64,000 bases of DNA. It comes from Coptis chinensis. Lineage: Eukaryota > Streptophyta > Magnoliopsida > Ranunculales > Ranunculaceae. The position numbers were made by a program, and so were the translations under genes. The notes beneath the pieces were generated by a model that saw only the letters and a list, made by a program, of their open reading frames with translations, did not search any database and was not told the DNA's origin. Location of the stretch: positions 11,742,501-11,806,500 of the forward strand of contig CM027377.1 of NCBI GenBank assembly GCA_015680905.1. Reading direction: 5' to 3'. Shown here one piece after another: positions 20,311 through 34,240 of the stretch (within the stretch, counting starts at the first letter, position 1; each line of letters starts with the position of its first letter).

Positions 20311-23300
20311 GAGCAAAATGTTTAGGAGCTCAAGTTAGAACAATGGAGTTGTTTTTAACACGTAATAGTGCAAATTGTCGAGATACAACCGACAACCATT
20401 AAATTCCAAGAGAACTCGCAAAGCTTTCAAACCTCAAAGTCTTGTAAGAATGAAAAGACATGGTCGAATGAAAATTAAGATTAAATTTGGAGGTAGTGCA
20501 TCTCTATTTATCGTCTCTAATTAGTTTATTTCTCCATCCTCCTTTTAAATGCCAACCAATTTATTCTACGAGTAATTGCCTGAGAAGCATGCATGTGCGT
20601 GGGTTTTATGGTTGGGGTTGTCCAAAATGAGTTGTTGTAATGTTTCAGGAGAAATGAAGTTGAGGGGATGGATGGGTTGGTTTATCACTCCTATACTGTT
20701 ATGTTGGGTTAGGAATACAATTCGTTTAGATCCAATGTTAGTCATTCAGTTTATGTAACAATGAATGTCTTAGTGTTTTTTGGTGGTTACACTCTTGTGA
20801 AGTTCGATTGTGCTGACAAGGGAAGTAAAAATGAATTAGTAAATAGTTCGACATATGATTAAGATGTACGTCAGCGAATTTCACATGTACTTTTGAAATG
20901 AGAAAATGTGTTGCATTTGTTTGATATATTTTGATAAACTTTCCTTTTGGCATGTACTTGTTGAAAGCTTGTTAGATATGATTATTATTCTGTGTGACCT
21001 TTTTTTTGTGTGTTAACTACTTAGTTACCAATTATAATGAGTGAGTTTGTTGTATGTGTTTCCATTCTAATAAGCTTTCCATGTTGTGTGAGTGTTTCAA
21101 ACGCGGGGGAGGGGAGGGTGAGGGGGAGGGCGGCGGCGGCGGCGAAAAGAGGGTTGATGTATCTGATGTGTTCGAAGGGGGGGAGGGTCTGTTTCCAATT
21201 TTTGTGTCTTAGAAGGGGGTGGCATGTGTCTATGTAATATGTGTGCGAGTTGTTAGAAGAGGGTGGGTCTGTTTCAGGGGGGGGGATCTGTTCGTCGGTA
21301 CTGTTGCTCATTTTCTAAGGTTTAGTTCTCTTCTTAATTTGCATCGGTAATGTTCTACCTTGTTGGGCCCCAAAAATACACTCAGCTTTATCAGATTAGC
21401 TATGTTCAAATATTGTTCATTTGTCCTAATCCTATTTCTTAACATCAACATCATACATCATATAGTTAACTAGATAAACTATAGCCAGTTGTAAATAACT
21501 CATTGGATCTGTTTTGGTAAGGCACGCCAAGGGTACTACTAAAAAATTTAATTTGATGTTCCTCTTCTTGAAAACAAGTGTTGATGCATGATGTACTTCA
21601 TTTGCTTGTTGGTTGGTGTTTGAATATTCTAAAATTTTACTTAGGTTACTATTGTTGTCATTAGTGTTAAAGGTCTTTTTATATACTTTTCTAAACCTGA
21701 TTTGGTTATATTGGCTTTACTGGTTATTGGTTATTGGTTATTGCGCTCATCTCCTATTCCTCAAACCAGACAACACTTGGGTTTCCTTCTCTTCTGTCGC
21801 CTGCTCAATCCGGAAAGCACTTCTCGTTTGCTACTGCTTAATTTTCTCTCTTACTGCCGTTGTTCAATCTTCTCTCTCTCATCGCTAATTTGGTAAGTAC
21901 CCATTCACCATCCTCTTACTTTTCTAGGGTTTTGGTTCTTCAACTATCACTCATCTCTCACTTTCGATTTTGCTTGCTTCTAAGGTACAATTTTTATCTT
22001 GAATTCACAATTTACTTGGTACTACTTCATTTTATTTGAAATTAAAAGTCCTTTTGTCTGATTCAAACTCGAACAAAAGGAAATATATGATTATGTTTAT
22101 ATCTATATCTTGAATGTAAAGTTATCTTATTTTGTTTCATCAATTGCTTAAGAATACCCATCTGATTGATTTCAAATTTTTTTTAGGTGTTGAAATATCA
22201 TGTTTTGGGTTGGAACATAAACATTGAACCATTGGTCGGTTAGTATTGTTAGATAGAGAAACTGGTATGCGTTGATTTTGCCAAAGTAGTCTTATTTTGA
22301 ATTTAGTGGTCAACTAAAACAGAAGAAGTGAAGGCTAAATCCTATGTGGCTTAAGCCATGTGGTGGCCACAAGCTCAAAGCAGACCATGTCTCTCTAGCT
22401 GGGCCGACTCAACACAAAGTATCTTTTACGGAATCAACTCCAAAGTACTCTTGTATATGGTTGGGTGTTGTATGCCCTTTGTATCTGGCACAGGTTATGG
22501 TTTAACATTAATCTGAATTTTGGATGCTTTGCCTTAATCATTTCGCCTTATTTTGTTCAATCACAGGCATGTTATTTCAATCGATAAAAACAAAGTTGAT
22601 TGGGTTTTATTCATCTTGTTAAGTTACGCCTAGATGGTTAAAGGGATCGACAACATGGAGTTTTGTAGTCTTTTGCGTTTAGGTGTCATTTGTGAGGGCC
22701 CTTGGTGCTGAACAAGTTGGTCTTCTTCCTCAGAACCTATCTACAACGAGATGCCTTACTTGTAAAGCTTACATGCTTTGTTCCATTACAAATATGAATT
22801 TCCATTGCTTCCCCCTAAATCTCTAATACTTTTCCTTCTAGCATGGCCTGTGAGTGGATTGATTTGAGCAAAGATGCTACATAAATTATTACACTTGAGG
22901 TAGCCCTTGTACCAATCTAAATAGGGAGTTTTGTCTTGGTATATCATGTTAGATCATCTGAGTATATCATGAACTGTTGTGTGTTGTGTTAGATAGTTTG
23001 AATCATTTTGTAATTTATTTAAGAACAAACATCTTGTTTTATTCTAGTGTCTAAAGCTTCGCTTGCTTAAATATTTTGTGCTCTTGTTTTCCTCGATTGA
23101 AGTTTGCCCTCACACCGGCAATGAAACTGAATTGGACAATAATAGTTTGTTTATAACTAAACACTGGTTTTTAGTTTTGTTAACATTGACGAATTTTCTA
23201 ACTTCATTGAAAGAATTAATTGCTTCCACAATATTTTATAGAACTGGTTGGGACTCAAAAGGACTTTTAGATTGCATTTTGGAACTCATGGGTAGCAGTT

Positions 23301-25140
23301 AGCTATGAAGTGTGAACTAACATAGTTTCTTCTACGAGCTTTCAATGTGTTGAGTTGTTGCTAATTGTTGCAGGTTAAAGAATATGAACATAAAGACTCA
23401 ATTGATAGAGGGTCTTAAAGGGATTTCCAAACGGACTAGTAAGAATATGAAGAAGGTTGCGTGTTACATAAAGACTGAATTGGAGGTAGAAGGTTGCCAA
23501 TTGGCAGTCGCTGAAGGTGGCAATCTCAAGGATCTCTGGTTATTCTTATCATCAGGTATGAGTAGTTGTGCAGAGCAGTCTAGTATGTGCGAAGTTGAGA
23601 TTGTGACAACTTTTCTACATTTGCTAATAATTATCTCTTTGGCTTGGGCTCTCAGTACTAGCTGGGTTGTGGAGCTTCATTGTATGTACATCCAGTTGAA
23701 GGCGTAAACCAGCAATAGGAGATAGAATAGGTTAATAACGGGTAACGGCTACAACTGCTACACCTGATGAGGTTGCATTCATATTGAGTGTGCCAAAATG
23801 TAAATAAATGGATGAAACAGGAGCATCGTATGTCTGCCCTTCCAAGGACGACCCATGTAAAGGTAGTGCTTAGTCTAAAAAATTCTTATATTAGATCATC
23901 ATCAGTTCTTCCTTGCAAGGGAATAAGATAGTTACTTGTGGAGACTACTTTAATTACCACTAGTATCATTAGTATATGGTATTAGTGAAGTATTTAGTAC
24001 TCTTTTGTCACACACATCACACGCAAACTGATGCACTTGGACAGTAGTTAGTATCTTACTTTTTCAGCCTTATATTTGCGTGTGATATCAATTTACTTGT
24101 AAAAATTTGACTTGGATACAGAGTGTATGGATTTATTTTGGAATGGGTGGAGTTGGTTTGCATTGCACTCCCCATTTAATTATTCATGTTTTGCCAATCT
24201 GATTCTTATTCTATTGCATATTGATGGTTAAAAGGAATTGGTATATTTGTATATATATGATGCATTATGTCTCCCTCTTGCTGTTAAAATTTTGGTTAGA
24301 AGTTTGTTCCTATTGCTTATTCTAGAATTTGTTGTAGGTGAAAGATGCTAGATGGAACCCGGGCCGCGAGGGTCAAGATATAGAAATGGGCTTGGTTGAG
24401 CACTTTGCTGATGAATTTAATTGCTAAGTAGGGTTTAGAGTGGATGTGAGGAAATTCTCAAAAGTAATGGCTATATTGAAGAAACAATTATGGTCAAACG
24501 CGATGGCTCCAATATCACAAGTGTGACTTCATAGGTGTGTTTAATTCTCTCTTTCATTGTTTTCAGATTTTTATGTTTTTCTGTTAGTTACAAGTATATG
24601 GTATTGAGGCATTTTGAAAATTTGAAGAACTTTTGTCTTACACACATATCATACACACACACTCCTGCACACAGACAAACAAATAAAGATAGTGGTGTAA
24701 CTATAAGGTAGCTAAGTTATTTATTCTATGCTTGTACATGTTGATAACAAGTATTTTGTCGTTAAATTTTCAGGAAATAAATGGAATTATGGAGTTGCAC
24801 TAAGGACTGTATGGTCGACCTGTTTTTTGTCGTTTGTGCCGAGTGAAGCCGTGACCAATGCCTAACGCCTAGCAGCTGGAAATTAAAAGAAATATTTGCA
24901 CTTGGTGTTGCACTTCGAAGGTACTTAGAAATGATAACAGTGGGTGGGTTTTTGTACCTGCAAGTCTACGAGTGATTTTCTCTTGTTTAAGACCACTGTA
25001 CAAAAAAAGAATATTGATTTTCCATTAGAATTTTTTTTAAAGTTGTTAAGTTATATGGTTCAATGAGGAGTATCATACTTTTTCAGCATTTTGTTTGTCT
25101 ATACTATCATTTAGTTGTAAAATGTGTGTTTTCATGGATT
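20311..25140. other. Unassigned 4.8-kb spacer
   Basis: I recognise no protein. 21740-21895 is pyrimidine-rich and followed by GTAAGT, as a 5' UTR exon with a splice donor would be. A TTGCAG acceptor-like site lies just before 23374, ahead of an unrecognised 107-codon frame (23384-23707). Together these could mark an untranslated or decayed gene on the plus strand, but no conserved domain supports it. Nothing here matches other parts of the window. Confidence 0.3.
21104..21145 (+). other. G-rich tract, possible G-quadruplex
   Basis: Several runs of three to five G, then a (CGG)n stretch, with more G runs to 21290. This stands out in otherwise AT-rich DNA. On the minus strand it would encode an Ala/Pro-rich stretch of unknown meaning. 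Confidence 0.5.
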
Positions 25141-25141
25141 A

Positions 25142-25250
25142 GTAGCTAAAGTCTAACTTTGATACTTGCTTGTATATATAACCAGGAATGGTATCTTTTG
25201 CAAATTCTGGTAGCTAAAGTCTAACTTTGATACTTGCTTGTATATATATA
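25142..25250. repeat. Two-unit tandem repeat at the edge of block B1
   Basis: GTAGCTAAAGTCTAACTTTG with the following ~20 bases occurs at about 25142 and 25209, directly before the start of the duplicated block at about 25251. Confidence 0.8.
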
Positions 25251-25702
25251 TAACGCCATATCAAAAATCAGGTTATCAAGTCTCAAATCCTCGATCAAGA
25301 TTAAAACAGAATTTTATAGGCCAAGCATACCTTCTATTCTCATTGCAGATTTTCCCTTAAAAGACGCGCTTTCATGCCATATTGTTACAAAATGCATACC
25401 GCGGGATTCTAACAGACGTTGATATGCAATACTTCTTACTACTGTTTCTAGCCTTTGGTAAAAGTTAGATTTGTCGATAAGAAAGAGTGAAAGACAACCA
25501 CAAATGTGTTTGCCACACTCACCGACTATTGAATTGTACTTTTCTTTATGTTGCACAACCAAAATATTTGGATATGAATCATAACAGGATGAGAACCGAC
25601 TTATAAAAATTTTATAAATAAACCTCGAAACCACATTAAAATGGAGAAGAATAATACACTATACACAAATTAAAAATGCATCAAAGACACACAAGTGGTA
25701 TT

Positions 25703-26024
25703 TTACAATTTAGTTCCTTCATAGGCATTCAAGTGGCTGAGATGTAAATCTTGAATCAAGAGCTCAAAAGCAAGTAGACACTTTCGTGATTCTTCGATTT
25801 TTACAAGAGTCCATCTTGCCCTCAAGGCAGATGTTTTCCTGGCATGTGATATGAAGCCGATCATATATCCCACAAAGACACCCAAGATGTCAAGAGATCG
25901 ACGCTTTCACATACCATGACACCATAGAACTCACCTCAACACCACCGGCACCACTGCTACCATTAAGAAGTTGACCCGGACACCAGGATTTCCACGACGT
26001 CATGTGGTTCCCCATCATGGTTAC
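25703..26024 (-). pseudogene. Terminal exon of an unrecognised single-pass membrane protein, B1 copy
   Basis: The better version is at 42960-43216. Here the frame is broken at several points (near 25793, 25890 and 25974), at positions where B2 has CAG or CTG, so the damage may not be real. The membrane segment (LGVFVGYMIGFISHA region) remains readable. Confidence 0.5.
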
Positions 26025-26089
26025 CTATATATGTAAGTGTAAGCTTTTCTTTTGTGGCGAGAAGCCTTGTGTAACCGAACTCCCCACCA

Positions 26090-28700
26090 CGGTATAAAGA
26101 CCGATCTGGTTGAGGGTAGATTGGGTCCTTTTAGAATGAGATTGGGTATGTTTGTAAAACATAAGAAAGTAAGTTATGTGTGTCAGCTTTTCAACACAAA
26201 AAGCCTCGATGCATTTGGACACCTTTGGAAAGCGTGGTGTCATTCGGAAGATAGTCCGTCAGAAATCTAGTTTGCTGAAAAATTAGGATTTTTACCATTT
26301 TCAACTTAAGTTTTCTTCTAGATGGGCTGAGGTTGGGACTTCGAGTTCTACATGAAAAAGTATATCTACATACCCTAGTTTCTAAATAATTAAGTTACAT
26401 GTCATTTGGATAAATGTAGGAAAAACTATAGCATTGACTATGTAGCTGATAAGAACTACGAAGGCTTGATTCCAATCCTGAAAGATTTGGATACGTAGAC
26501 AGCTTTAAACAAAAGTGCAGCCACTATATCTATAATATATATATTAGTTTGTGTGATAACTATGTGATTGTGTTAGAAATTACTATCGTTTGAGACTACA
26601 TAAATATATATATGTGAGATAGAAGTTGTATATGAATATAGACTTTAGTATATGTGGATCTGTTTTGGACATTAGTGGGTGTGGACTTGAATATAGGCTA
26701 ATGAACTATTTGTTTACGATATTGTGTATATGAGTGTGGTTATGTAAATTGTATTTGTTTGATTATAAGTCTATTTACATTCAATGATATTTAAGTGCTT
26801 GATTTGCCTTGACGCGCGAAAATGACTCTTTGCATGTGTGGTCTGTTTTGACATGAGTAATGCTAGTATAATTATAAGTGATAATAATGTTTTAATGTGT
26901 CACCTACATCTTTAGAACTCTCCACGCCTCAGGATTTGGTAATAAGATATTATGACTTGTGATGTCATGTGATATATGGGTATTCATTGAATGTGCCATG
27001 AATGACCCAATAGTTTGGACTGCCCTAGAGAGGAACTAAGGTATTTGCCTTGCGGGTTGGTCGTATTCCTTGAATGTATGGGAATGTAGGTTTGGGTATT
27101 CCTTGAATGTGGCGGGAATGACTCGGGGCATTCATTGAATGTGCCATGAATGGCTCGTTACTGTTATAATATGTATTCCTTGAATGTGGCGGGAATGACC
27201 TAAGGTATTCATTGAATGTGCCATGAATGACCTGTTAGTATTATGATGGGTATTCCTTGAATGTAGCGGGAATGACCCAAGGTATTCATTGAATGTGCCA
27301 TGAATGACCTGATATTTTGTTATGCCCAAAGGAGGCTTTGTGATTATGTGTATGGAAAGCCCAGAGATGGCTGTGACTCACAAGTTACGAGTTTACAAAA
27401 TGAAAGTATGTTTCTTGGAGGCGATATCCCACTTGGGACATATGTCTTGTAGTGGTACTCGGTGTGAGTGAGGCACACGGATATATGTGATTTAGCAAAT
27501 GTGTGTAGTGCAAATCATGGAGTAGGATCTAAAGGTTGGGCTGTGTCTGTTAATAAATGAGTCAACAAGATAAGTAATAAGCAAAGTAAAAATATTGATT
27601 TTTTTCGTGTGATGGAGTTATTGCATATGAATATTTATATATTATGATGTATATGATTTTTTATGAGAAATATATACGTGGTTTGTATGAGTTGATACTC
27701 ACAAGGGATGAATGTACTACTTGGTTGTGATAATTCCCCGTTCTCATAAGTAGACGAGTGGGTTTTAAGTAAAAGTATATGAATTGTGTGATGTTATGGA
27801 TGTGAAGTGTGACTTTGTGAATAATATTAATAAATGATGGTGATTTCTATGTGATTCTTGAAATGACTCTAACTTGATATGTTATTACGAAAATATTAAT
27901 GACTTGTGATAGTCCGAGATCTATGGTTATGCACGAAAACTTTATGGCGTAATGATGTCATGTGAATGACTACCCTTGATATATGTATTATGATAAGTGG
28001 TATTCCCGAATATACTGGGACCGAACCAGTGTTATATCAATTAGACTTAAATGTCTTAAAAGAGGTTTGGTTATAAATGGAAATTTAATCACTGAGATAA
28101 ATCATTTTATTGTGATGTTTAAAGTCCTGTTTTGCAGGGGGTAGGATCTATTAATCTTTTCTGGGGGCGTAAAATATCCTACCCTAAGGCGGCGTGTTGG
28201 CTTAAAGGTAAGGTATACCAAACTCATATTTAATTAGGTTATCATATGTGCATTTTATAAATAGAATGTAAGTGGTATTTATGTTGTGAATTATTTTGGA
28301 AAGTGGGAATGATGAGTACTGTTATATGAGATTCTTGGAAATTTGTATATTGTGGGCTTAAAATCTTACTTGGGAAGAAACTACACGTTTTGAAAAACGG
28401 AACTATATTGTCTTCCAAGTTGAAATGGTTGGTAATGTTATATTTATTAATTTGAAAGATTATTATATATATTTTGTTGTTAATACTCATACCAGCAAAT
28501 TCAATTTGCTGACCCATGTTTGCTTTGTTTTGCAAGCGTGGGTGTATTCTTGGGAACATAGATGGTGGAGTCGCGTGGATAAGGACACGAGATTTGGAGT
28601 TGCTCTTGGAGTCTTCCTTCGGGTTTAAGATTTTTGAAGAGTTGGTTAGTTTCTTGGTAGTTTAATAATGTGATTTAAAGGAATTTGTTCCTTTTAGTTT
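26090..28700 (+). repeat. Internal part of a large LTR, B1 copy
   Basis: Aligns with about 55000-57480 inside the LTR at 53373-57608, including the tandem motif array at about 26960-27315. It has no LTR end of its own: on the left it abuts the membrane-protein exon and on the right it is cut by the CACTA terminus at 28701. No coding capacity. Confidence 0.85.
26960..27315. repeat. Alternating quasi-palindromic motif array, B1
   Basis: Two related words alternate: TATTCCTTGAATGTGGCGGG followed by AATGACC, and TATTCATTGAATGTGCCATG followed by AATGACC. Three to four pairs occur, each pair spanning about 70-80 bp. Each word holds ATTC...GAAT symmetry. Copies are at 44170-44510 and 55800-56095. 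Confidence 0.85.
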
Positions 28701-29460
28701 CACTACCAAAAAAAACGACTTTACCCGGCCGGACTTGAAAAGATTGCCCGACGGTTTATAACCATAGGAAGTTACCAACGACGTTTATCCATCGGGTATT
28801 AGTTGGCCATCCGTCCCCGAGGTATTACAATTGTTTTGTTATCTCGGACGGTTGCCCGGGATTTTTTAGCTATCGGCTAGTTCGACCCCTTTAACCATTG
28901 TTTGTTTCCAACGGACACCAAAATATGGCCGTGCTTCTTAACCGTCGGCATATCTATTCAACAGTGACAGATTTCACTTCCCACGCTCTAAAATTTCATG
29001 AAAAATTAAACCCCTAAAATTAAAATAATAAAACCGACTCTAACAACTGCCGAGTTTTCAACTTTTCCTTCCTTCGCAATAGGCTGCCGAAAGCACGTCG
29101 GACTATTACCTCTTGAATTTCATTGCACCGACCCTTCTCAACCCTGAGCCCGAAGGTAATTTCAATGTTTGAATATTTAGTTGATTTGTTTGAATCTCGA
29201 CCTCATTCTCACCGTTTTCTAGTTTTGCATGTTTAATCCTTAAAAATATTCACTTTCCTTCACTACAAAGCCACCACCTCATCTCTCCCACCATGCATCT
29301 CCCTCCTCCATTGCCACTACTACTCGTTTGAACACGGCTTTTTAAAGATGAAAACTTTAGTTATTTATTTAAAACTTGTGTTCAATAAGTGAAAACATGA
29401 TTTCTTTTCTAGCTTGTTTTATTAAAACTTGTGTTTGATTAATTTCAGCTCGAGAATATT
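28701..29460 (+). mobile_element. CACTA (En/Spm-type) 5' end, truncated, B1
   Basis: Begins CACTACCAAAAAAAA directly after AGTTT within the LTR, and carries repeated CCGACGG / CCGTCGG words as CACTA subterminal regions do. The LTR copy at ~57484 has the uninterrupted site. The other CACTA end (GGTAGTG) is not found, so only one end remains. The following sequence, to about 30300, is non-coding and intron-like and may also belong to the element. Confidence 0.7.
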
Positions 29461-30329
29461 AAATGCAATGCGCCATAATTTACGGTAAGTTTGTCCAATT
29501 TGATTTGTGTTTTAGACAAAGGGCTTTTTACATAATGTCGATCTTCTTATTTAAATTGCTTTGGATGACAAACGGGTTCCTTTGTTTGTTTTTCTTTGCT
29601 TTTACGTAAGTGTGTATTATATATTTTAGTGTCGGTGAAAGTTTAGTATTCTATAGATATATATTGGCTATCTTTTTTTTTTCTCATGTCTCATTTTGAA
29701 AGCTCCATTTGATATATAAGCAATTGTAAGAATGCATTTTTCTTTTTCCCATATTCTATTTTTTAGTTCCCAATGTGAGTAAAGTGTTTTTATTTTCAAC
29801 ATTGTTTGATGAAACACGATAGTTAAAAGCGGCTTCATACTAGTGGTAATGCATTTTGTGGAATTAGAAATGTCATGTTTATATAGCTTTACAATTGTAG
29901 AAGTAATTGTAGCGGACTAGTATTATATACCTTCAATGCCTAAAAAATATTGAATCGAAGAGGTGTATGGAGACTAGTATCATATGTAGCATACTAGTAT
30001 CATACCTTCAAATCAAAGGCTCTTGACTTTGATTTGGTTTAAAAGCAACTCATCTTATTATTATTTGAGTAATGCTTTAATCAAATGTGTTAGTCAAATG
30101 AGGATGATGTATCAAAATAAAATTGCCACATTGTGTTTGGTTCTGTAAAAAAAATTCTAAGGTAGTTTGAGAGCAATCTAGTTAACAAAGTTCAACTATT
30201 CTACCTTTTTTACTCTTTGAAAAATAAACTGATTTTTCAAATAGAAATGTCCTACTAGCATTGTAGGATTGATGTCTTTCTTATTACAACACCAATATGT
30301 TTGTGTATATATTGCTGATTATATAAGAT

Positions 30330-32639
30330 GCATGAGACAAGAGGAAGACCAAGATATTTGATGGGGGGAGTAATAGGTTGCATACCTATAATCTGGGCTA
30401 AATGATTACTATCACCTTGAGTAAGACCTCCGGATAGAATGGATGACTTGTTTAAGTTCAGATGCAAACCAGTTGCCCTAGCGAACTCATCAAGAATGGA
30501 TTTAAGAGCCACGATAGAGTCTTCTTTTGCTCTTATAAAGATAAGAACATCATCTGCGAAACACAAATGTGTAATGTGCATTCTCTTACAAGAAGGATGA
30601 GGCTGAAAAACTTTTTGATCTGGGCCCTTACATTTGTAATGAGTTGAGCGACTCCATTATTATGACAAAAGATATGGTGACATGGGGTCACCTTGTCTCA
30701 ACCCTCTCTGCCTCTCTGAAAAGCCCAAAGGTTCCCTATTGAAGATCAGGGAAAAGAAAGGAGTAGTGTAACACACTTCAATCCATCTTTTGAGCTTTGG
30801 TGGAATGCCAATCTTCCCTAGCATGAAGGAGATGGTTTGCCAATTCACGGAGTCAAAGGCTTTTTGAAGGTTCACCTTTATAGTACATCTGGGAGTACCA
30901 TGTTTCCTTGAATAGCTTCTGAGCATCTCATGGGCAAGAAGAAGGTTGTCTTGTATAGTTCTCCCTAGCACAAAAGCAGATTGGCTAGGAGCCACTAAGT
31001 CATGTATAACATGCTTGAGTCTATTAGTGATGACCTTAGTAAAACATTTATATATGACATTAGTACAAGATATAGGCCTATAATCACCCAATTGTTTTGG
31101 ATTTTTTCACTTTAGGAATTAAGCAAATAAAGGTAGAGTTTATACATCTAGGAATATAAGAGAGTTGAAACATGTACTTTGACGGCCTTGATGTAATCCT
31201 CACCTATCACTTTTCAGCACCTTTTGAAGAAAAAATGCATTGTAACCATCACGGACGGTGATTTATTATCATCTTGAGAGAATAGGGCAGCTTTGATCTC
31301 CTCTTACGATACATCCATGTCCATAGCATTTTGTTGGATCACATTTGCGAGTTCTGTGACTTCTAGATCATGAAAGAAACTTTCTTCTATAGAGGTATCA
31401 TCTTGTTGTCCCAATAAGCCTTTGTAGTAGTCTAGGAAAACTGCTGAAACTGTTTGTGATTCATTTAGAGTTTCACCTTCCTCATTTACTCTTGACCATA
31501 TCAATTCTGCCCTTTCCGTTCCTTTATTGCATTAAAAAATATGCATTGCATCTTTCACCAAATTCCGAAATCCACGGTGTGATTTCTGCTTAAGGTCCTC
31601 TTGTTCCATCTTAGCGAGTTCAATGTACTTGCTTTGGCGATTTCTCTTGGATGGCAATAGAAGCATTCGAGGGTCCGATTGCGATTGTTCTTTGCGGTGT
31701 GTGCATGCTTTCTCGGGATGTTTGACTCTTTCATAGAATTTGGAGAAAGCATCCTTAGACCACCCTTTAAGCGCTTTCTTGAGTTTCGATAGCTTAGGAG
31801 CAGAGAATAAAAACATGAGAGCCATAGAAATGCTTAGCCCAAACATAGGTGAGCACTTCATGAAAATTAGGATGAAAACCCATATGTTGCGAGAATCTAA
31901 AGGGCATATGTATTTTCTTTGAATCATACCAATTTACTAGCATGAGAGAATGATCGGGGAATACCCGGAGGTGTAAAAAACTGCCCGATGAGAAAGGTGT
32001 TGTTCGGTTGCATTGACAAATTACCCTATCAATCTTTGACAATTTTCTACTATCTCCTTCTGCATTATTTGACCCGGTGTAGAAGAAACCCGTGAACTTC
32101 ATGTCGAGGAGAGCCACGAAAGAAATTACACAATCCATAAAATCTTCCACTACGTAGGATGGATGTACGCATCACAGCCAAGCCTTTCATTTGTATACAA
32201 AACATTGTTGAAATCTCCTAAAAGGCACCATGGCTTGAATAACAATTCTGCATACCTTTTAAGATGGTCCACAAGGTGAGCCTCTCTTGTGGTTCATTCT
32301 TTGGCATAGATTACTGATTAACTAAAAGACTTGAAATTGTAGAAAGGAGTTTCACGGATACATGTATGTGTTGCTTGCTCTCTGTCACTTTCCTTACTTC
32401 AATATAACTTGTATCCCAACCTATCCGGACTTCTCTCATGGGATCACTATAAATAATTGTCATAGAATTTCCATCCGGGGGCAACACATCTTGCTAATGG
32501 AATCAAATTTATCTCTTTTTGACTTTTGTTTCTATAAGTCCAAAAGGCACAAGTTGTTTTCCTTTCTCACTTTATTGACTTCGTTGCTTTTTAGGCATGT
32601 TTATTCCCTAACATTCCATCTGACTATCTTCTTCATCAT
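30330..32639 (-). pseudogene. LINE-B1 ORF2 (endonuclease and partial RT)
   Basis: The start is the ATG at 32637-32639. RT motifs visible include GDYRPISCTNVIYK, then SAFVLGRTIQDN, then KVNLQKAFDSVNW, then GLRQGDPMSP, then CFADD. Many frame breaks separate these; most coincide with places where the B2 copy has CAG or CTG. In the SAFVLG stretch B1 is the better copy, with B2 shifted. The real number of defects is therefore uncertain. Truncated after KYLGLPL. Confidence 0.85.
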
Positions 32640-32999
32640 TGAAACTTTAAAAGTGGTTCTTTCACGCCTTTTGGCCTTAGCTTTTCGATTTCTTCTTTTT
32701 CTTTGCTTGTTGCCCGGTCATCATATCGAGAGCTCGAATGGCTAGTAAGCTGTTTTGTTTTGACATTTATGCACGGGCCCAAGGGGGAGTCCAAGATACC
32801 AATATGTAAACCATCTTCAAGAAATATGGTCAGTGAAATATTCTTTTTCTAGCTCTTCTTCACCGGTAGAAGATGTTCCTTCTTCTTGAACTTGACCTCT
32901 CCCGGAGAGTAAGCCTTTCTTTCTTCGATGTCCCATACGTGACTCCTTCCTCCTCTTCTGCGGTGATGTAGAGTACTTGAGGGGCTTCAAAGTCTGTTC

Positions 33000-34240
33000 T
33001 CACCTCTTCAAAGTATTCCTCTCCTGTTGTATCCTTTTCTTTTCCTTTCAGGCTCCGGTATATGGAACAATTTCCATGCCGTTAAATTGTGTATCATCGC
33101 ATCTTTCATATCATCCGCGATCCGGTTGGCATTAGTACTTCAAATCTGTTTGTTGCTTCCACTTCGGCATGAATAATTAATTGAGAACCTCTAACCAATT
33201 TCTCCATTGTTTCATCATCTTTTTTAGTTGAATCTTGTGCTTGAACTCCATCATCAGGCAAGACTACAGGAGCGTCCTTTGATATACCTACCACAACCTC
33301 AGCTATGGGGACTCCATCATGATTCCTCTGACAACTTGTCTGACCATTTGGAGCGTTTTTCTTTGGAGTCCATCGCATATTCTGTTTTGTCTGCTTAGTA
33401 ACATGTGTAGACTTCACCTGCTTTGAATTGGGAGGCACATTCTGAATGTTCTTTCCCTTATTCTTTGGACATTTTGCATCTGAATGCCCAAAAATCTTAC
33501 AAGTACTGCATTGTTCAGGTTCCCACTCATAGTCTAAACCAATGTCCACTATGTTTCCTTCACCAATATTAACAGGGATGTTTGATGGAAACTGGAAATT
33601 GGTGTCCACCACCACACAGACCCTTGCATAGGCAATCCACGTTCTATTAGCAGTTGCATCATCCATACAAATAGGCTCCCCAACCAGACTAGATACAAAA
33701 TCTATTCCATTCTTAGTCCATAATTGTTTGGGGAGATCCATTTTAACCCAGATGGGAAGAGCTGTAATTCCATTTCTAATGTTTTCCACTGTTGGTGACC
33801 AAGGACGAATAACAAAGATTCTACCCGCAAGAAACAGAGGCCCATGGTCCACAACTAGTTGCTTGTCTTCCTCATTCACAAATTTGAAATAAAATAAGTT
33901 CTTATCTGCTATCATGTCAAACCCACCTTTAAGCTTCCATTGTCTCTGGACAATAGCTTTAACAAAGGGGTAAGAGAGTCTCTTTTCCACAAAGAAGCCA
34001 ACTATATAGTCCTTCCACAGTTCTATTCCTTCATTTAAGATTTCCACTGGAACCTCAGCAATACCATTTGTAAAAGGAACGTGTACCTTTTTTCGAGGTT
34101 AGGTTGAGCTTTGTGTTTTGCTAGTATTGAATAGAGAGCTCCATGAATGAGGACCAGTAAAGCTAGGATTTTGATTAGGAGAAGAGCTCTATTCTGCCAC
34201 CACCACCACACTTCGGGGGTAGGGGTTGGGGGTTACTTGT
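33000..34240 (-). pseudogene. LINE-B1 ORF1 (DUF4283-like, CCHC knuckle)
   Basis: 33106-34047 is one open frame of about 313 codons, covering the RNA-binding domain (QRQWKLKGGFDMIADKNLF, then LPIWVKMDLPKQLW) and a knuckle CX2CX4HX4C (CSTCKIFGHSDAKC). The N-terminal Pro-rich leader and the acidic C-terminal end are shifted out of frame. In the central part this copy is better than B2, which has stops and shifts at 50690-50967. Confidence 0.88.

Noticed and set aside
23384..23707. 107-codon frame as a real protein gene
   Set aside because: No recognisable domain. The splice context is only suggestive, so it is mentioned within the spacer entry instead of being called a gene.
26960..27315. Regularly spaced repeats resembling a CRISPR array
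   Set aside because: The spacers are themselves repeated, the units alternate between two related words, the context is a plant LTR, and there are no cas genes.
30330..32639. Counting every frameshift in the B1 LINE as real decay
   Set aside because: Most lie at CAG/CTG sites that are intact in B2, while elsewhere the roles reverse, so they are more likely consensus errors.
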